A stretch of 64,000 nt of DNA from Ectocarpus siliculosus (Eukaryota > Sar > Phaeophyceae > Ectocarpales > Ectocarpaceae). Where the stretch lies: NCBI GenBank assembly GCA_000310025.1, contig FN648398.1, positions 125,548 through 189,547 of the forward strand. The letters run 5' to 3'. Each line of letters begins with the position of its first letter. Within the stretch, counting starts at the first letter, position 1. Under the pieces are notes generated by a model. The model had not been told where the DNA came from. It did no database searches and saw only the letters and a program-made list of their open reading frames with translations. Position numbers and translations under genes: made by a program. This document shows, one piece after another, positions 37,937 to 50,476 of this stretch.

Positions 37937-40279
37937 CGTCCTCTTCGCGCTGACGTCCTCTTCCCGCTGACGGTGGGTCGGTGTTTCGGGAAGCTTGAGT
38001 GCCGTGGCAATCAGTGTTTTCTCCTTTTTTGATGATTTCGCGTGCATGTATTGCCCTTTCGGGTTGCGGCGAAAGGGAGTCAGCGTCAGTTTGGGCCAGC
38101 TTGGACGTAAGGAAGGTGCCATAGTCAGAGATCGAACGGCTTTTGTGTGAAGAATAAAGGCAACGGTCAGAGAGAGTGACGTGTGAGTGAGTGCAGGAGG
38201 GAGCCACACGGGGAGATGCAACAAGCGTGTCGGCGGCGGCTTGTTGGTAGTCGGACACGGCGAGCTCTTTGCTTGCGAACTATGCGGAAAGCGACGGCGC
38301 TTGGCGTACACCACTGGCGATGCCGATGCCTTTATTTTTCCAAACGGAGGCTCGCGAGGTCCTGTACAAAGTAGGCAGGGTGCGCTACACCTTCAACCTC
38401 TTTCTTGCTGCATATATTTGCGTCTATGGTGATTTGGAATCGTTTTTTCCGTCGTGAATGTAACGTCAATGCGTTGTTTCCGTCCGTCGTGCCGCTCTAC
38501 GCAGGGGACCTACCCACCTTCAAAGAGGTGTTGCATTTCCCGGAATCCCCGCGTGCGTTTCTAGAGCTGGGCATGAGTGCGGGGGCGGGTGGCCGCACGA
38601 GTCGAGTCGGACATGGTGGGAAAAGAAAAGGTGGAGGGAGAGAGAGAGAAAGAGAGAGCTACTACAAGAAATGGGTACATGCAAGAAACATAAGAGGCAG
38701 TGCAACAAAAACGTGGCAAGTGCGCTGCACGGGTGGGTGCAGCTCTCGTTGTTTTCAGTGTGCTTGAGATACCGGGCGGTAGTGCTGTGCGTCCACTTGT
38801 TTTCTTGTTGGATACTATCTATGGTGGCGGTGGCCTGCTCTCTTGCCCGCATGCCGCTGATACTTATGTTATACGTACTTGGTTTCACTGTTGAGTGTTT
38901 TCGACCCTTTTACTCGTTACCGCCAGCTCCCCTGGTGACCGAGGTTGAAATGTTGTTGTTGGACGTGGGGAATCGGGTATGTACAAGTGTTGGCTTCTTT
39001 ATTTTCGTGTCAAGAGGAGTTCGGGTTGGAGGGGGAGGCGTTTTTGATGTGCCCACTCATTCCTGCCTGGCCGGTGTGCCGCAGATGTTACCGACGAATA
39101 TGGCATTAATAAAAACAAATTTCGTGTTTTTATTTTTTTTTTCTGCTTGGTGCGTGTACGTGTGGGTCGCGCACTCTTGCCCCCTTTCGTCCGTCCTCTC
39201 GTGTATCCCGCCGATATTCCGCCGCACATGTGCAGCGCAAGTTGATTGGTCGTTTTTTTCTGCTTCCTTTTTATGTTGTCCAGACTATTATTCGAGTCCC
39301 TTAACCCTACGTTTGCCGTCGTCTGTATCTATCGACCGGCACGGCAGCCTCCTCTCTTCCCTTCGCTAAGCGTCAGCGTGCGTGTTTTGTGTTGGTTGAG
39401 TCGGTGTCTTTTGCTGAAGGTGGGGCGGGGCCATGGGCTGGGCAGAAAACCCGAGCTCGCTGGGAAGTTGTTTCCTTGTGTTGTTTGTATGTTATCATGT
39501 ATTGTTTTCGCTTCCTTCCGAGTAAGGCAGAATATAGGGTAGACGAGTACTACAATCGATGAGGGGTAGGGCCGACGCGGTTGGGATATATTGGGGGGGG
39601 GGGGTTGGGCTAGACATCCGACGCCACGTTCAAGTGGTGTGGCTGAAACAGTGCTCTGGTCGTTTGTACGAAGAGTCGACGGTTTTTGCAGCGCGGAGCG
39701 AACATAAGGACGACCCCTATTGTGAGGCATGTCGCCTTTCTTTCGTGGGGGGTGACGGTTTGTTTGTGGTATTGAGGCCTGTTCTATTTCGCTCTTATCT
39801 CGGTCGTGGTCGTGCATCCTTCTTCCTTGGTTTGATCAGATTCACAAGGAAAAACAACATTTTCGACGTTTTGTGGTGTTTTTCCTGTTTTCGTCCTCTT
39901 GGAGTTAGTCGTGCTATTATAGCCAGCTCAGCCAGATGGCGTGGACAATCTTGGTGCCCACCATTTAAAGAAAGGCGTGAGAAAGGTGCCAATCTTGGAT
40001 CCTATATATATATACCCAGCCCTCGCCTAGTAGTTTTTTTTTTTCACTTGTTTGGGGGGCCGTAATCTAGCTGCCGAAGGGCACCACGTACTTCTAGAGT
40101 ACAAGTACTTTGAAACAAGGTGATGGTGACGAATACGGCACTTGAGTGAAGAGAATATGCGGTTCGGCCGCGGAATGAAGTGAGTTGCCGCTCTTGACTG
40201 CGGATGGATGCGACCGCGGTGAACGAGGTTGGGGGTAACGCACGGAGGGAGGGGGGGGGGGGGGGGGGGCCCCAAAAAT
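37937..40279. other. Spacer after the RING gene, up to the assembly gap
   Basis: No gene can be supported. Weak exon-like pieces are 38504-38590 (after a CTCTACGCAG acceptor; reads DLPTFKEVLHFPESPRAFLE) and 38931-38978 (LVTEVEMLLLDVGNR, ending at a GTATGT donor). They are in the same orientation, but I recognise no family and cannot join them with confidence. A G-run is at 39592-39604 and a second at 40249-40270, leading into the gap. Confidence 0.35.
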
Positions 40280-40379
40280 NNNNNNNNNNNNNNNNNNNNN
40301 NNNNNNNNNNNNNNNNNNNNNNNNNNNNNNNNNNNNNNNNNNNNNNNNNNNNNNNNNNNNNNNNNNNNNNNNNNNNNNN
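40280..40379. other. Assembly gap (100 N) next to poly-G
   Basis: Exactly 100 N, preceded by a run of about 20 G. Poly-G is a common cause of failed sequencing reads, which explains the gap position. Confidence 0.95.
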
Positions 40380-40857
40380 TTTTTGGGGGGGGGGGGGGCC
40401 CCCTTTTTCCTTGGTTTGATGAATTTCCCAGGAAAAAACAACTTTTTGGCGGTTTGGGGGGTTTTTCCCCGTTTTCCCCCCCGGGGGGTTTGGCGGGTTT
40501 TTTTTCCCCGCCCCCCCGGGGGGGGGGGAAATTTTTGGGCCCCCCCTTTAAAAAAAGGGGGGGAAAAAGGGCCCATTTTTGGCTCCTTTAAATTTAACCC
40601 CCCCCCCCCCCCGTTTTTTTTTTTTTTTTCTTTTTTGGGGGGGCGTTTTTTTCGCCCCCGGGGGGCCCCCGTTTTTTTTGGGGCAAAATTTTTTTAAAAA
40701 AGGGGGGGGGGGGGGAATCCCCCCCTTGGGGGGGGGAAATTTGCGTTTCCCCCGCGGAAAAAAGTGGGTTGCGGTTTTGGAGGGGGGAGGGGGGGGAAGG
40801 GGAGGAAGGGGGTGGGGGGAAAAGCGGGGGGGGGGGGGGGGGGGGGGGGGGGGCGCG
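40380..40857 (+). other. Low-quality false duplicate of about 39820-40270 (assembly artefact)
   Basis: This stretch is made almost entirely of homopolymer runs, yet it follows the order of the sequence left of the gap. CTTGGTTTGAT, GGAAAAA(A)CAAC, the poly-T block and the GCGGAA..AGTG(A/G)GTTGC block recur at an offset of about 580 bases. It ends in a second long G-run (40829-40853), after which normal sequence resumes. Any reading frame here should be ignored. Confidence 0.85.
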
Positions 40858-41601
40858 ATAAGCTTATATGATGATGGTTACCTCAGGAAAGCTCACGCTT
40901 GGTCAAGTGAGGGCATCGTGGATTTTCGTGCGGCCGTTCAGTCTGGTGATGGTTGTGTTTGGTGTTGGCGGGGTGCGACGCGGCTAGCAGCTGCGGCGGC
41001 TGTGACGATGGATGATGAAATCGACGGCCGTAGACACCATCCATCATCGTATGATACAATAGATGTGTTTTCTCCCGAGTGTGATCTAGAAGGAGGCCTG
41101 CAGTAAGTTCCAATGAATGACCCGGACACGTGAACGCACACGAGCACTTGTTTGCTTCCTTTGCTGCGCCGGTCGGCTAAATATAACCGCGCCACCTCGT
41201 TCATTTCATAACAAGTTGATTGGTAAGTTGAGAACTTGAGGGCTTGGTATCCACGAACCAGACTGACTTGAAGAACTTGTCCCTACCAACACTCACTTTG
41301 TCTTCCAGACTGCACTGACTGATGGAATTCAGTGAACTCCGTAGTAAGTTGTGTACGAGATAGTGCCATATACGAGGAGCTAGCATAGGGTTGGGCGGTG
41401 CATTACTTTCTTGTGTGAGTGGTCTGATTACTAGTGCATGAAGTAGTTGGAAGGGCTCCCGATGACTTCACTTCATTCTGTATCCATTCGAAGTGCACTC
41501 ACGACCAACAACCACAATGGTGGCGTGGGTGAGTGAGTTGTCATCCCGCCAGACGGTGACGACGGCGTTCGCGTGTAGTGTGTTATTAAAGATTGGTTTT
41601 G

Positions 41602-41602
<1 letters not shown>

Positions 41603-41646
<44 letters not shown>
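41603..41646 (+). repeat. (CT)22 microsatellite
   Basis: An uninterrupted run of CT dinucleotides. Confidence 0.97.
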
Positions 41647-41649
<3 letters not shown>

Positions 41650-42039
41650 ACGGGCAGAAGAAGGGGTTGGTTGCTTTAACAATATTACGGCTGACTTACT
41701 TAGTTAACCTGCGAGGTGCCGAAAATTGTTTATTATGTGCTTCATCGATTCACTCGTCATCATCTTGGTTGTCATCCACCACATGGTTCGCAAAGGTGGC
41801 GTGTATGTAATATGTGGTATGGTATGCACATAAAATGTCCATCGGATCGGTTGACGCGATGAATGAGTGTTTCATTCCCACATCCATGCATAGACTCAAC
41901 TACAATTATGTCGGAGGCCTGAGACGCAAGAGTTCAACCTCTAAAAGCAAGACGTTTTGTTTCGGTGCATCATCAGTTCGCGGTCGCCTTGAGACTTTTT
42001 TTTTCGCCGGCTGTTGCCCGCTGCAGCGGGCCAGTCTCT

Positions 42040-42305
42040 GGATCCCGGCGCCCCTGTCGGGAGCTCGAAACTCCAAAGGCGAGTAGAGTTACAGCACGGT
42101 GAATGTACGAACCACTATTATTTCAGTCATTGAGCTAGATAGACGTTGCGGTGCGGTAAATCGGTTTCAATTGTTTTTAAATGGGGTTTTAACATTTTTT
42201 TCGGCCGTCTTCGCCGACGTGGGCGTGCCACCTCTCACGATCACAGCGCCCCTGTCGCGAGCTCTAGACTCCAAGGGCGAGCCGAGTTACAGCACCGTGA
42301 AGTAA
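42040..42305 (+). repeat. Degenerate direct duplication, offset about 195 bp
   Basis: GCGCCCCTGTCG, GAGCTC, ACTCCAA, GGCGAG and AGTTACAGCAC occur in the same order in both copies (about 42050-42105 and 42245-42303). Each is preceded by a T-run and a CGCCG-rich segment. Origin unknown. Confidence 0.6.
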
Positions 42306-44359
42306 GACTAAATCTCCTGCATCCGGGCGCGTCTACGGTAGGGACTGTCTGTCAGAAGAATCACGAATTTCATTGGACGAGATTTTGGAAAACGTCAACT
42401 CATTAACCATGACCGACCACCACGCACGTTGTTGTTACATGTAGCACCGACGGCGGATTATGTTGTATTTGTGCGGCGTGGTGTCGACTAGATTCGACAG
42501 ACTACTGTCGTCACCTTCTCCAGCGTAAGCAACGCTAACTGAAGTAATTACTTCCAAGTCCTCACTCACGTGCATCGTGTATCTTCACGTACGTACATGC
42601 ACACGGCAACGTATATATGCCTGAAATACACACCCACCCGCCAAGTGCCAAGTACATACATACAGGTCTACTTTCATTCGCTTGTGCTTTGAGTTTTCCA
42701 ACATCACATGCATTGCGTGCACACCGTGAACTTCAAGTTTGTTTTTTGTCTTCTTCTGTAATAATACTGCCAACGACACGCTGTGGTATTGAAGGTGCTG
42801 CTGTAGCCTCTACATACAGTGCCATAATATATAGGTGAACGTCTTTTCCAGCTCCGTGCCCTTGGTATGCTGTGCACAGTCTTCACCCACCACCCTTCCT
42901 TTCAGCGTAATACTGAGCTCCTGGCGCCCGAGCCTGGAGACCTTGTAATATATAATATTATGACGAGGAAGCAGGGGCATATCGTAACTATTAATAGTGT
43001 GCATATCTTCGGCGGTATCTATAACAGTCACCGCACATGCCATCCATGCACGGCGGATCGTTTTGGCCTCTACATCTTAAAGCCAGCCCCGTTTATTTTT
43101 TTTTTATTCTTTTTTTTCACCATTGGAAGGTTCAACCCTTTTTGAGTCGAAAAGGGGAACAGATTCATTAGACTACGCATAGTTGACCATCGAATATTAA
43201 CTACTTGCTCAATGTATGGGCTCGGTCGGACTCATGTCTCTCCGTCTCCGTCTCCATGAATGAATGGAACCCGGATTACTCGTTCTGAACATGTGCCCAC
43301 CCACCATAATTTGTATGTGCATCCAGCGGATGAAAAACCAATAGATCTTCGTATGTAGGAATCTTCACTACTATGACATCCCCGTGTTACCCCCTTGCCG
43401 GTGAACCGCACAGAGTAGGGTAGACTCGGGTATGGCCGAAAGTCCCGCGGGGTCACAGATGTCAATATCAACAGGTTGGGGTTACTTGGGGGTGGTTCGC
43501 AAGGGTGCCCCTTGGGCCGCGGATGCGGGCCCTTTGGGCCGTATCTGGAACATTTTTTTGGAATTTTTAACGGTGTCCCTGCACGACTGCTATGGTTGGT
43601 GCGGTAGTAACTCCGCAACGGAACACAGGAAGGAGACAGTACGTCCCGTCACTCGCCTGCTCACACGTCTCACAGTTCCCACCACCTCCACAGCCGCAAA
43701 TAAATATCTCCCGAGAATTACTTCTGCTTCTTCTCCTCGAAACAACAAGTGGAGCTTCTCACCGGCCATCAAGCTTGGCGGTGCGGCAACTCGTGCGGCA
43801 AGCAGCAAGGTAGGCCTGATCCCACCCACGCATACATCACAATCCCACACGGCACGAACAACTCTACATAACTCTGCTGTTTGAACAACACACACACCTG
43901 CTTGTGGGCCACAGCACGGTGCCCAATCGCGCACCTAACTGACTGATCCGCAAACAGCACACACAGAGGAGTTCATAGATCCGCAGACGATAGAACTAAG
44001 TGGATGGGTCGCGCGGTCGTCCGTAAGTTATACTTCTATGTCGGTCGACAGAACACCAGCGGCGGACTGTTTACAGCGCCCCGCAAAGGCAAGAGCCATC
44101 GCGACAAACAATCGCGCACAACCGGTTAAAAACCGTATCCTGCTCGGCGGTGACTGGTAAGTAATGCATACACTAGTTAGTTCTTCTTCGGTTGCCATCT
44201 CCTCCCATGCCTGCACCTCCCATTCCTGCCGGCAGCGTGCATTGTAGAGCGTGTAGAGCGGCGTCCCGCCCTTCCGGCCCGTTGCCCCAGTTAGCCGCAT
44301 CTATCTGCCGCCGGAACAGCGCGGGCGGCTAATTAAATCCCACCCTGGTGGTCGGCGCC

Positions 44360-44403
44360 GAACATACAATTAAGGAATCATATAAACACACACAGAAATA
44401 CAA
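44360..44403 (-). repeat. Dispersed repeat, copy 3 (minus strand)
   Basis: The reverse complement reads TTTCTGTGTGTGTTTATATG then ATTCCTTAATTGTATG, matching the 3' half of the copy at 12325-12378, where GTGTATG follows ATTCCTTAA. Confidence 0.55.
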
Positions 44404-45143
44404 TGTTTTTTTTTCCCGACCTGTTGGAGAGTCGGAGCAACAAAAAGTGGCAAACTGGCTGATTCTGGGATCCGGTAGGCTGCATAATATCTGGCTACCT
44501 GCCGGCAGGCATTTTCCTTGAGGATCCATTTTTCGATTGGCAATTGCGGGGTTGGTTGAGGCTTGAGGTGTGTGCTTACTTAGCTGTTGACGACAGGCGA
44601 TGCTGCCTTTGGTGCTCTCTTAAGATCAAACCATCTACTACGCAGTTCACCCTCGTTGTGTGTACTGATCGAGTTGTTGCGCTGTTGAGGCAGCTGGCCA
44701 GCTTGCGCCGAGGGGTATTTTTTTCTGCCGCCCTTTGGCCGCACCTCGCCGCAGCTGGTCCAGGTGCCGTGGTTGTTGTTCCGGAGTATGAGTGAGTGAT
44801 AGGTCACTCACTCACTTCATCTGATCTGTCGACCACAGCAACGCATCCGGGGACGCGCTGTGTGCCCGGCCCTCTCACGACCAACACGCACCTATTTATG
44901 TGTCCCTGCATGACCGATAACTCACATCCGGCCCAGACACAGAGCGGCTGGGCAGCGCAGTGGTGACTTTGTGGCGTGCGCGTAAATTCGATGATCGTGA
45001 TATATTTAAATTTGCCCGCTTCCACAAAATCGACCGCTGCTGCGTCCATCAATCGTCCGCCTTCTTTGTCGCGTTCTTTTGTGTCGCTCATCAGCACTAC
45101 ACTGTACGAGTGTACGAGTGAGGATCCGAGGACAAGAGCCGTG

Positions 45144-48100
45144 ATGAATGGAATTTCTCCCGAACGCACCATCTCAGGAGCTTGGGTGTTGGACTTATCT
45201 AGGTCAGCTCCTTCCCTCTATTTCTGCTATCAGGATGATGAAGATGTCTGGTTCTTTGTGGTACATATGAGGAGAAGCGGACAATTTCTCAGTATGGTAG
45301 AGCAAAAAAAAAAAAAGGATCTACATGTACCTGTGAGCAAACAAACTGGATGCTACTCGTTCTCCACTAGAATTCTGTGAGGGTCGAAGTCCGTGCAGAC
45401 AAGAATGAGCCACCCACAGATCAACACGCTGCCGGGGGAGGTTTGGTGGGGCGTATCCAGGTGGGCTCCCTTCTCAATACCATGCGAAGTCAACGGGCTA
45501 TATATATCCCGTGCTGTTGGCGGACAACTTCAATGTTGAGGATACACGACCACAGAATCACCGAGGAAAGACTATCCGCTGCTCTGATAAACGACCTACA
45601 TTTTTTTTTTTTCTCCCATCACTGGACTCTGTCGTCTGCCCCTCTGGCCCCCATCCTCCACTTCTACTAGGTAGACGACCCAACCGGGGTCACGTAGGAG
45701 GGGGGGGTTGGACCCCCTCCTGCGGTTCCTGCCTGGAATATTTTTATCGCGAGAAGGGTACAGCAATCCCTTCCCTCGCGACTTATGAAGTCGATCTAGT
45801 TTACTAACAACGAGCTTTGCAGCGCGTCGCTTCCAACTTAGACCACATGTACAGCTGTTACCATCATTCTATCTACTCATAAAATTGATCTGTCTCACAC
45901 AGACGGTGCCAAGCCGTCCTCGTCGCCATCCGTATTGTTCTCGTTGTTGTTGTTGTGGTCGTTATTTGGTGGTATTGTTTCGTTGAGGGAAAGTACTTCG
46001 TTCGAAGGCGACGAACGACGGAGCGAAAGTTAGTTTTTTCTCTCTTCTTGTCGTCATCGGCGGATGCACTACTACTGCTGCGCTGTAGGAATAAGTACTT
46101 CATAGTGAACAATCCGGAGCGAGCGGTGTGTTGTAAATAATCTTTTCTCGCTCTAGACGGCTCTCGCGCCATCATCTCCAACAAATATACTCTTTTACGG
46201 ACGGCGGGTCACCCGACGCCCGCCCTTTGGTTCCTTCGCCTTTTGGTTGCTTTTTTTCCGTCCCTTCCCCCGGTCGACTTTATTTGCTCTACGGCAGTGG
46301 CTGAATGTATTCAGTAGATGTAACCTCACAACCTCCTGACGTTCGGTTGGAGTGTCGGTTCAGCCAAATGAACTGGATTTTTCATCACAATACAACGGTC
46401 GAGAGCTCACTATACAGCAGGGATGCAGGGAAGCTGCTCGTAGTGGACACACAATTACTCCCAGAGAGAGAGAGAGGGGGGGGCAGTCTCCAGCTTGCGT
46501 GGGAAAAAAATGGGAATATTAGAAGATACGAAATGTTTTCTGACTTCTTGGGGATGTGGGTAGTAGGGAAACCACGAGCTGACGCGACATAGAACACGTT
46601 GTTGGTGGCACAAGTAGAGCAGCACGTACACTCGCGGAGGAGCAACCCGCACTTATAGCTTGGCTGCTCATGCTCCACATCACTCGACAGACGAAAGGAT
46701 TGCAACAAAAACAATGAATGATTGCCAGCGAGTGATGGCTCCCGAAAAAAAAAGGCTCCCGCCATGTGTCCAGCCTGATCATTGTTTTGGACCTTCTTTC
46801 ATGTTCAACCAACGTATCCATCCATCGTCAAAGAAAGCGTATGTATGCGCTGCTACAACAGCGTGCCGTAGAGCGCGGAGAACACAGCCCCCGGGACCTT
46901 CGCTTCCTAAGACTTATCAGTGTTCGCTTCATTCTGTCCGATGATGCAGGTCGGACACCTTCGAAAGATACCTTCAATGCCTCGGCACTCCGCCACAGGC
47001 CATCCTCGCTCAGGCAAGATGTGCATCGGGAAGGGGCGGGAGGGGCGGGAGGGGCGGGAATGAATGCACCCAAACTGACCGGCCTTCCGTGTAAATCGTA
47101 GGGTTATGACTTCAATATGCCGGTGTTCCAGCTTGGACTCAAGTACCCGGCCATTGCGTGTTGTCATGGAGTTGTTGGCAGTATGAGACGGGGTGTCCTG
47201 AGGCGACATGCACTCCAGGGCAGCCCGCGGAACAAGAAAAACAACCGTTCCTTTAGGTTTGGTTGACTTGACGCAACCCCGCCACGAAATCCGCCGTTTC
47301 GAGCGGTTTCCGACGGAGAATGTTCTGTAGACGAAAACTGCTCCGTATTCTTAAACTAGAGCGTCGCACCGCTCCGAATCATTTCCCACCCCGTGTTCAT
47401 CCGCTCGGCGGCCAGCAAAGCAGTACCGCACCGCTCCATGAAGACATGGATAGACCGTCGTTCTGTTTCGCTCCGCGTGACGTTGGACTGAGAAGAAGAC
47501 TAATCTCTCCGCGACAAGATGAAGCCTTCACGGAGTACTTCCTCGGACCGATTCCACTCCTGGAAGTTTTCGTGTCTTAATTTTATGCCTTGGCAGAATC
47601 GAATGGCTGCAAATAAAGGCGCGTAAGGACCCATAGTACCTACTTCGATCGTGTGCTGAATGTTGCGTTGGACTATGGTGCTTTTTCCAGGTGACCGGGG
47701 AGCGCGAGTACCAAAGCCGCAACGTGATAGCGCTGCACGCGTCTGAATTGGTCATCCACAAGAAAACAGCTATCAACAACTTCACCGAGAGGTAAGAGGC
47801 CAAAGCTAGGAGCCTCCTACAGACGCACCGCCGATTGGGATGCGGTTCGTTGCAGGTTTGGCGAAGTAAAGGAGGATGAGGAAGAGGAGGAGGGAGGAGG
47901 TCGTTTATCACTCATAGGCCGGTTTCACATTGCCGAAGTCGATCAAAGCACCTCCCTCTTTTTTCCGAACGAACACGCACAGCGTCCAGCCTACTCCTCC
48001 CGTCGGGGGGCTCAATGGTCTTGATGCGTTCTTGCAGTTTTACCCACTACAGCGAGACCGGAAGCTTTTCATTGGCCCACCAGTTTGTGTGATGGAGATG

Positions 48101-49106
48101 TTTACTTCATCATTTGTTTATTAGTAGCCACCGACGAGAGCGTGAGAGCTACTGTAGCGTTCGTTCGCTGCCACGCCTCCCTAATCCTTCGTATTTTTCT
48201 CCGTGTATAGGGTCAAAATCTTTCGCGAGCTCGATGTCCCTTTTACATTGGCATTGGCGCTGTACATCTTAGGCCCTAATACGTCGGTGCTTGCCTTCGG
48301 TCCCACAATGCTCGCTGCTTGACCGCTTGTGGTCGTTTCCTTCGCCAAGGTTCGAGCTCGATGAGGAGCAAGTCACCCCCGCAAGACCCTGGAACCGCCC
48401 ACAACACGGTGGTGGTGGCGGCGGTGGCGGGGTGAACCAGGTGACCGTGTCGCTCGGCGAAAGTGAACAGCTAGACGGGTACGTCGTGGCCACCACCACC
48501 AGCGCACCTAACGGCAGACCGACTGTGGAGACGGTCGAAGTTCGCCAGCTCACCGACGGGGGACTGACTCATATTCAGGTAAATAGAGAGCGAAAAATTG
48601 TAGTATTTGTTTTTCGCGTGACGTGAGTGAGAGGTGTCGTTGCGTACAGTACCGCTACGCAGAGTAGTTCACGCGCCGTGAGGCCGAAACTCGGCCCTCT
48701 CTGCATTTATAGGGTGGGCTGCCTCGCGCAGTCACTTGGTCGATATGCCTGCTCCCCAAAAGTCAAATCAGCGCACGCACAACAACACATGGATCATGTG
48801 TGTTTTTGTGCTGTCCGAACATGTTAGCTACCATGTGGGGCATCCTCTGAAGGAAGACGTTGATTGTGTGTCAATGACCAATCACTGTACGAAACAAGAC
48901 ACCGATGATCGTCTGCGGCACTTCCTCCTTCGAGTTTCTCACACAAACTCCATGCTCTGTTTTCCTTCGTTTCGGCGCACTTCTTTTCTCCGCAGCAAAT
49001 CGACGTTCGAAACCTGCTGACCGGTGGACAATGCACCATCATGCGTGTCTGGGTGCGCGTACCGATGACCCACGAAGACCAGGCCGGAGTTGTCCCTGGT
49101 GCATAA
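45144..49106 (+). CDS. Cytosolic fatty-acid-binding/calycin-like protein A (5 exons, complete)
   Basis: The likely role is binding a small hydrophobic ligand inside the cell; the ligand is unknown. Exons are 45144-45202, 46950-47013, 47691-47791, 48350-48578 and 48996-49106, giving 187 residues. Residues 12-33 (GAWVLDLSRSDTFERYLQCL) match the FABP start pattern of G-x-W, a strand, and a helix with an LG turn (FVGTWKLVSS...YMKEVGV in animals). Residues 61-83 (VIHKKTAINNFTERFELDE) resemble the FABP strand region with its FKNTE..F. A Gly-rich loop (about 95-102) is an insertion. The C-terminus (LTHIQ..., CTIMRVWVRVP) fits the last strands. The protein is longer than the usual 130 or so residues. 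Intron 2 has a GC donor (CAG|GCAAGA). A paralogue follows at 54814. The fold call rests on pattern similarity, not on a profile search. Confidence 0.75.
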
Positions 49107-50235
49107 AAACTCAAGCCTTCCACGCAGTCACATTGCATCCGATGTTTTGCACGCACGCCACTTCGTGTTAGATGATGTTTCACCTCCCGCCCCAAGCACG
49201 TAGCGATCACCGAATGCGGTATTGTGACTGATTTCAGGGAGCCAGACCAAGTATATAAAATATTTACGACCGCGCGGGACCACGGGAAGCGCGTTTTCAA
49301 GGCAGACTGTTGCCCCGATTCGTGTCCCTAGGCTATGAGTCGTCTTTACATCAGGCGATGCGTAGACTCCTCGTTGCTTGTCGCTCTCTTGAGCGAAGAA
49401 AAAGTCGTTCCGTGCGAGAGTGGCGGATGACCAAGCCAGGTAGATAGGTGTCGTCAGATTTTGTACATTTTTTAACAAGCCTAGTAGTTCCCTTCCTCGT
49501 ACATAGTTCCTCAACGATGTATTGAGTGTTTTGCATCCCTTCGGTTGCTTCTTCTTGTTGGCGGTGCGTGTTGGTTGGTAATCAAACGGAATATATCTAT
49601 ACATTATGGCACCGCCGTCCGTGTGGAGAAGAACTTGTGTGCTTGGCGGCTTCCCGTTGTGGTAGAATTTCGATCAGGGGGGGGGGGGGGAGATACGTTG
49701 CGTAGCTTCACGTCGTGGAATCCGTAGCGTGCATGTGTGCCATACAAGACGATGTGAAGGGTTTCGCGCGACGTCACGTCGGCGGTGTTTACGTCCTGCG
49801 TGTACTTGATTCGTGTTTTGATGCATGAGGATAATCGAGAGGTTCCAACGGCTGAGAATACCCTCGTTTCCTCGAACGTCACAGAACGCGCCAACCGTTC
49901 GTTCCTCGTAAGATCCTCCTTTTCATTGCCAGGGTCAGGCTCGTTCCTTAGTTCCTGTGTGGGCTAACCCAACATCGTACATGTATAGGTTTCGGTCCCA
50001 CCTCGTCTTACGGTCGACTTCATAACTTATTTTAGCTTGAAGTGCTCAACTACTGGGTTCTTAAGTGTTGGCGCGTCTGTATGGTACACGATCGTTATTG
50101 CGCTTGATTTGGAGCACGAGAGTTTATTGCCTGGCTACGGTAGGGCGACGGCGGGATGGGGGATACACTTTATCGCCTGCAACAGGCAGGTGTACATTTT
50201 AATTAGCTGAATTTGTTGACGTGTGCGTTGACGTC

Positions 50236-50476
50236 TTGGGGTGGGTGGCCCGTGGAAAAACATCGATGAACTCCCCGCCCCCAGCTTTGCAGAGGTCGGG
50301 TGCAACGACTCTATTTATGTTTTTTCGGTGTGCTCGAAGTTTTCAGTTATTTTTGGCTTGGGTGGCCTGTGGAAAACACGGACAGATGAAGAAAGACCCC
50401 CCCAGCTTTGCGGAGACCGGGTGCGACTATTCCATTGATGTCTTTCCTTTGTTCTCAAGGTTTGCTTTGATTCAGT
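50236..50476 (+). repeat. Two diverged tandem units of 117 bp
   Basis: GGGTGGCC at 50243 and 50360, TGGAAAA, CCCAGCTTTGC(A/G)GAG, CGGGTGC, TTGATGT or TTATGTT and TTCTCAAG or GCTCGAAG follow in the same order in each unit. No gene is assigned. Confidence 0.7.

Larger units (their letters stand above)
40858..45143. other. Spacer upstream of the fatty-acid-binding-like gene
   Basis: No gene is assigned. Exon-like segments without a recognised family are 43701-43812 (between CCTCCACAG and GTAGGCC splice-like sites) and about 44660-44793 (reads LLRQLASLRRGVFFSAALWP to a TGA). The region contains a CT microsatellite, a short degenerate duplication (about 42040-42305) and a minus-strand dispersed repeat (44360-44403). 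Confidence 0.35.

Noticed and set aside
40383-41106. Gly/Pro/Phe-rich proteins around the second gap
   Set aside because: They are built from homopolymer-smeared, low-quality sequence that duplicates the left flank.
47857-47935. Extra exon of gene A after a TTGCAG acceptor (reads FGEVKEDEEEEEGGG)
   Set aside because: Its only usable donor gives the wrong phase for the next exon, and joining exon 3 directly to 48350 gives a better match to the FABP pattern (NNFTERFELDE). It could be a rare alternative exon.
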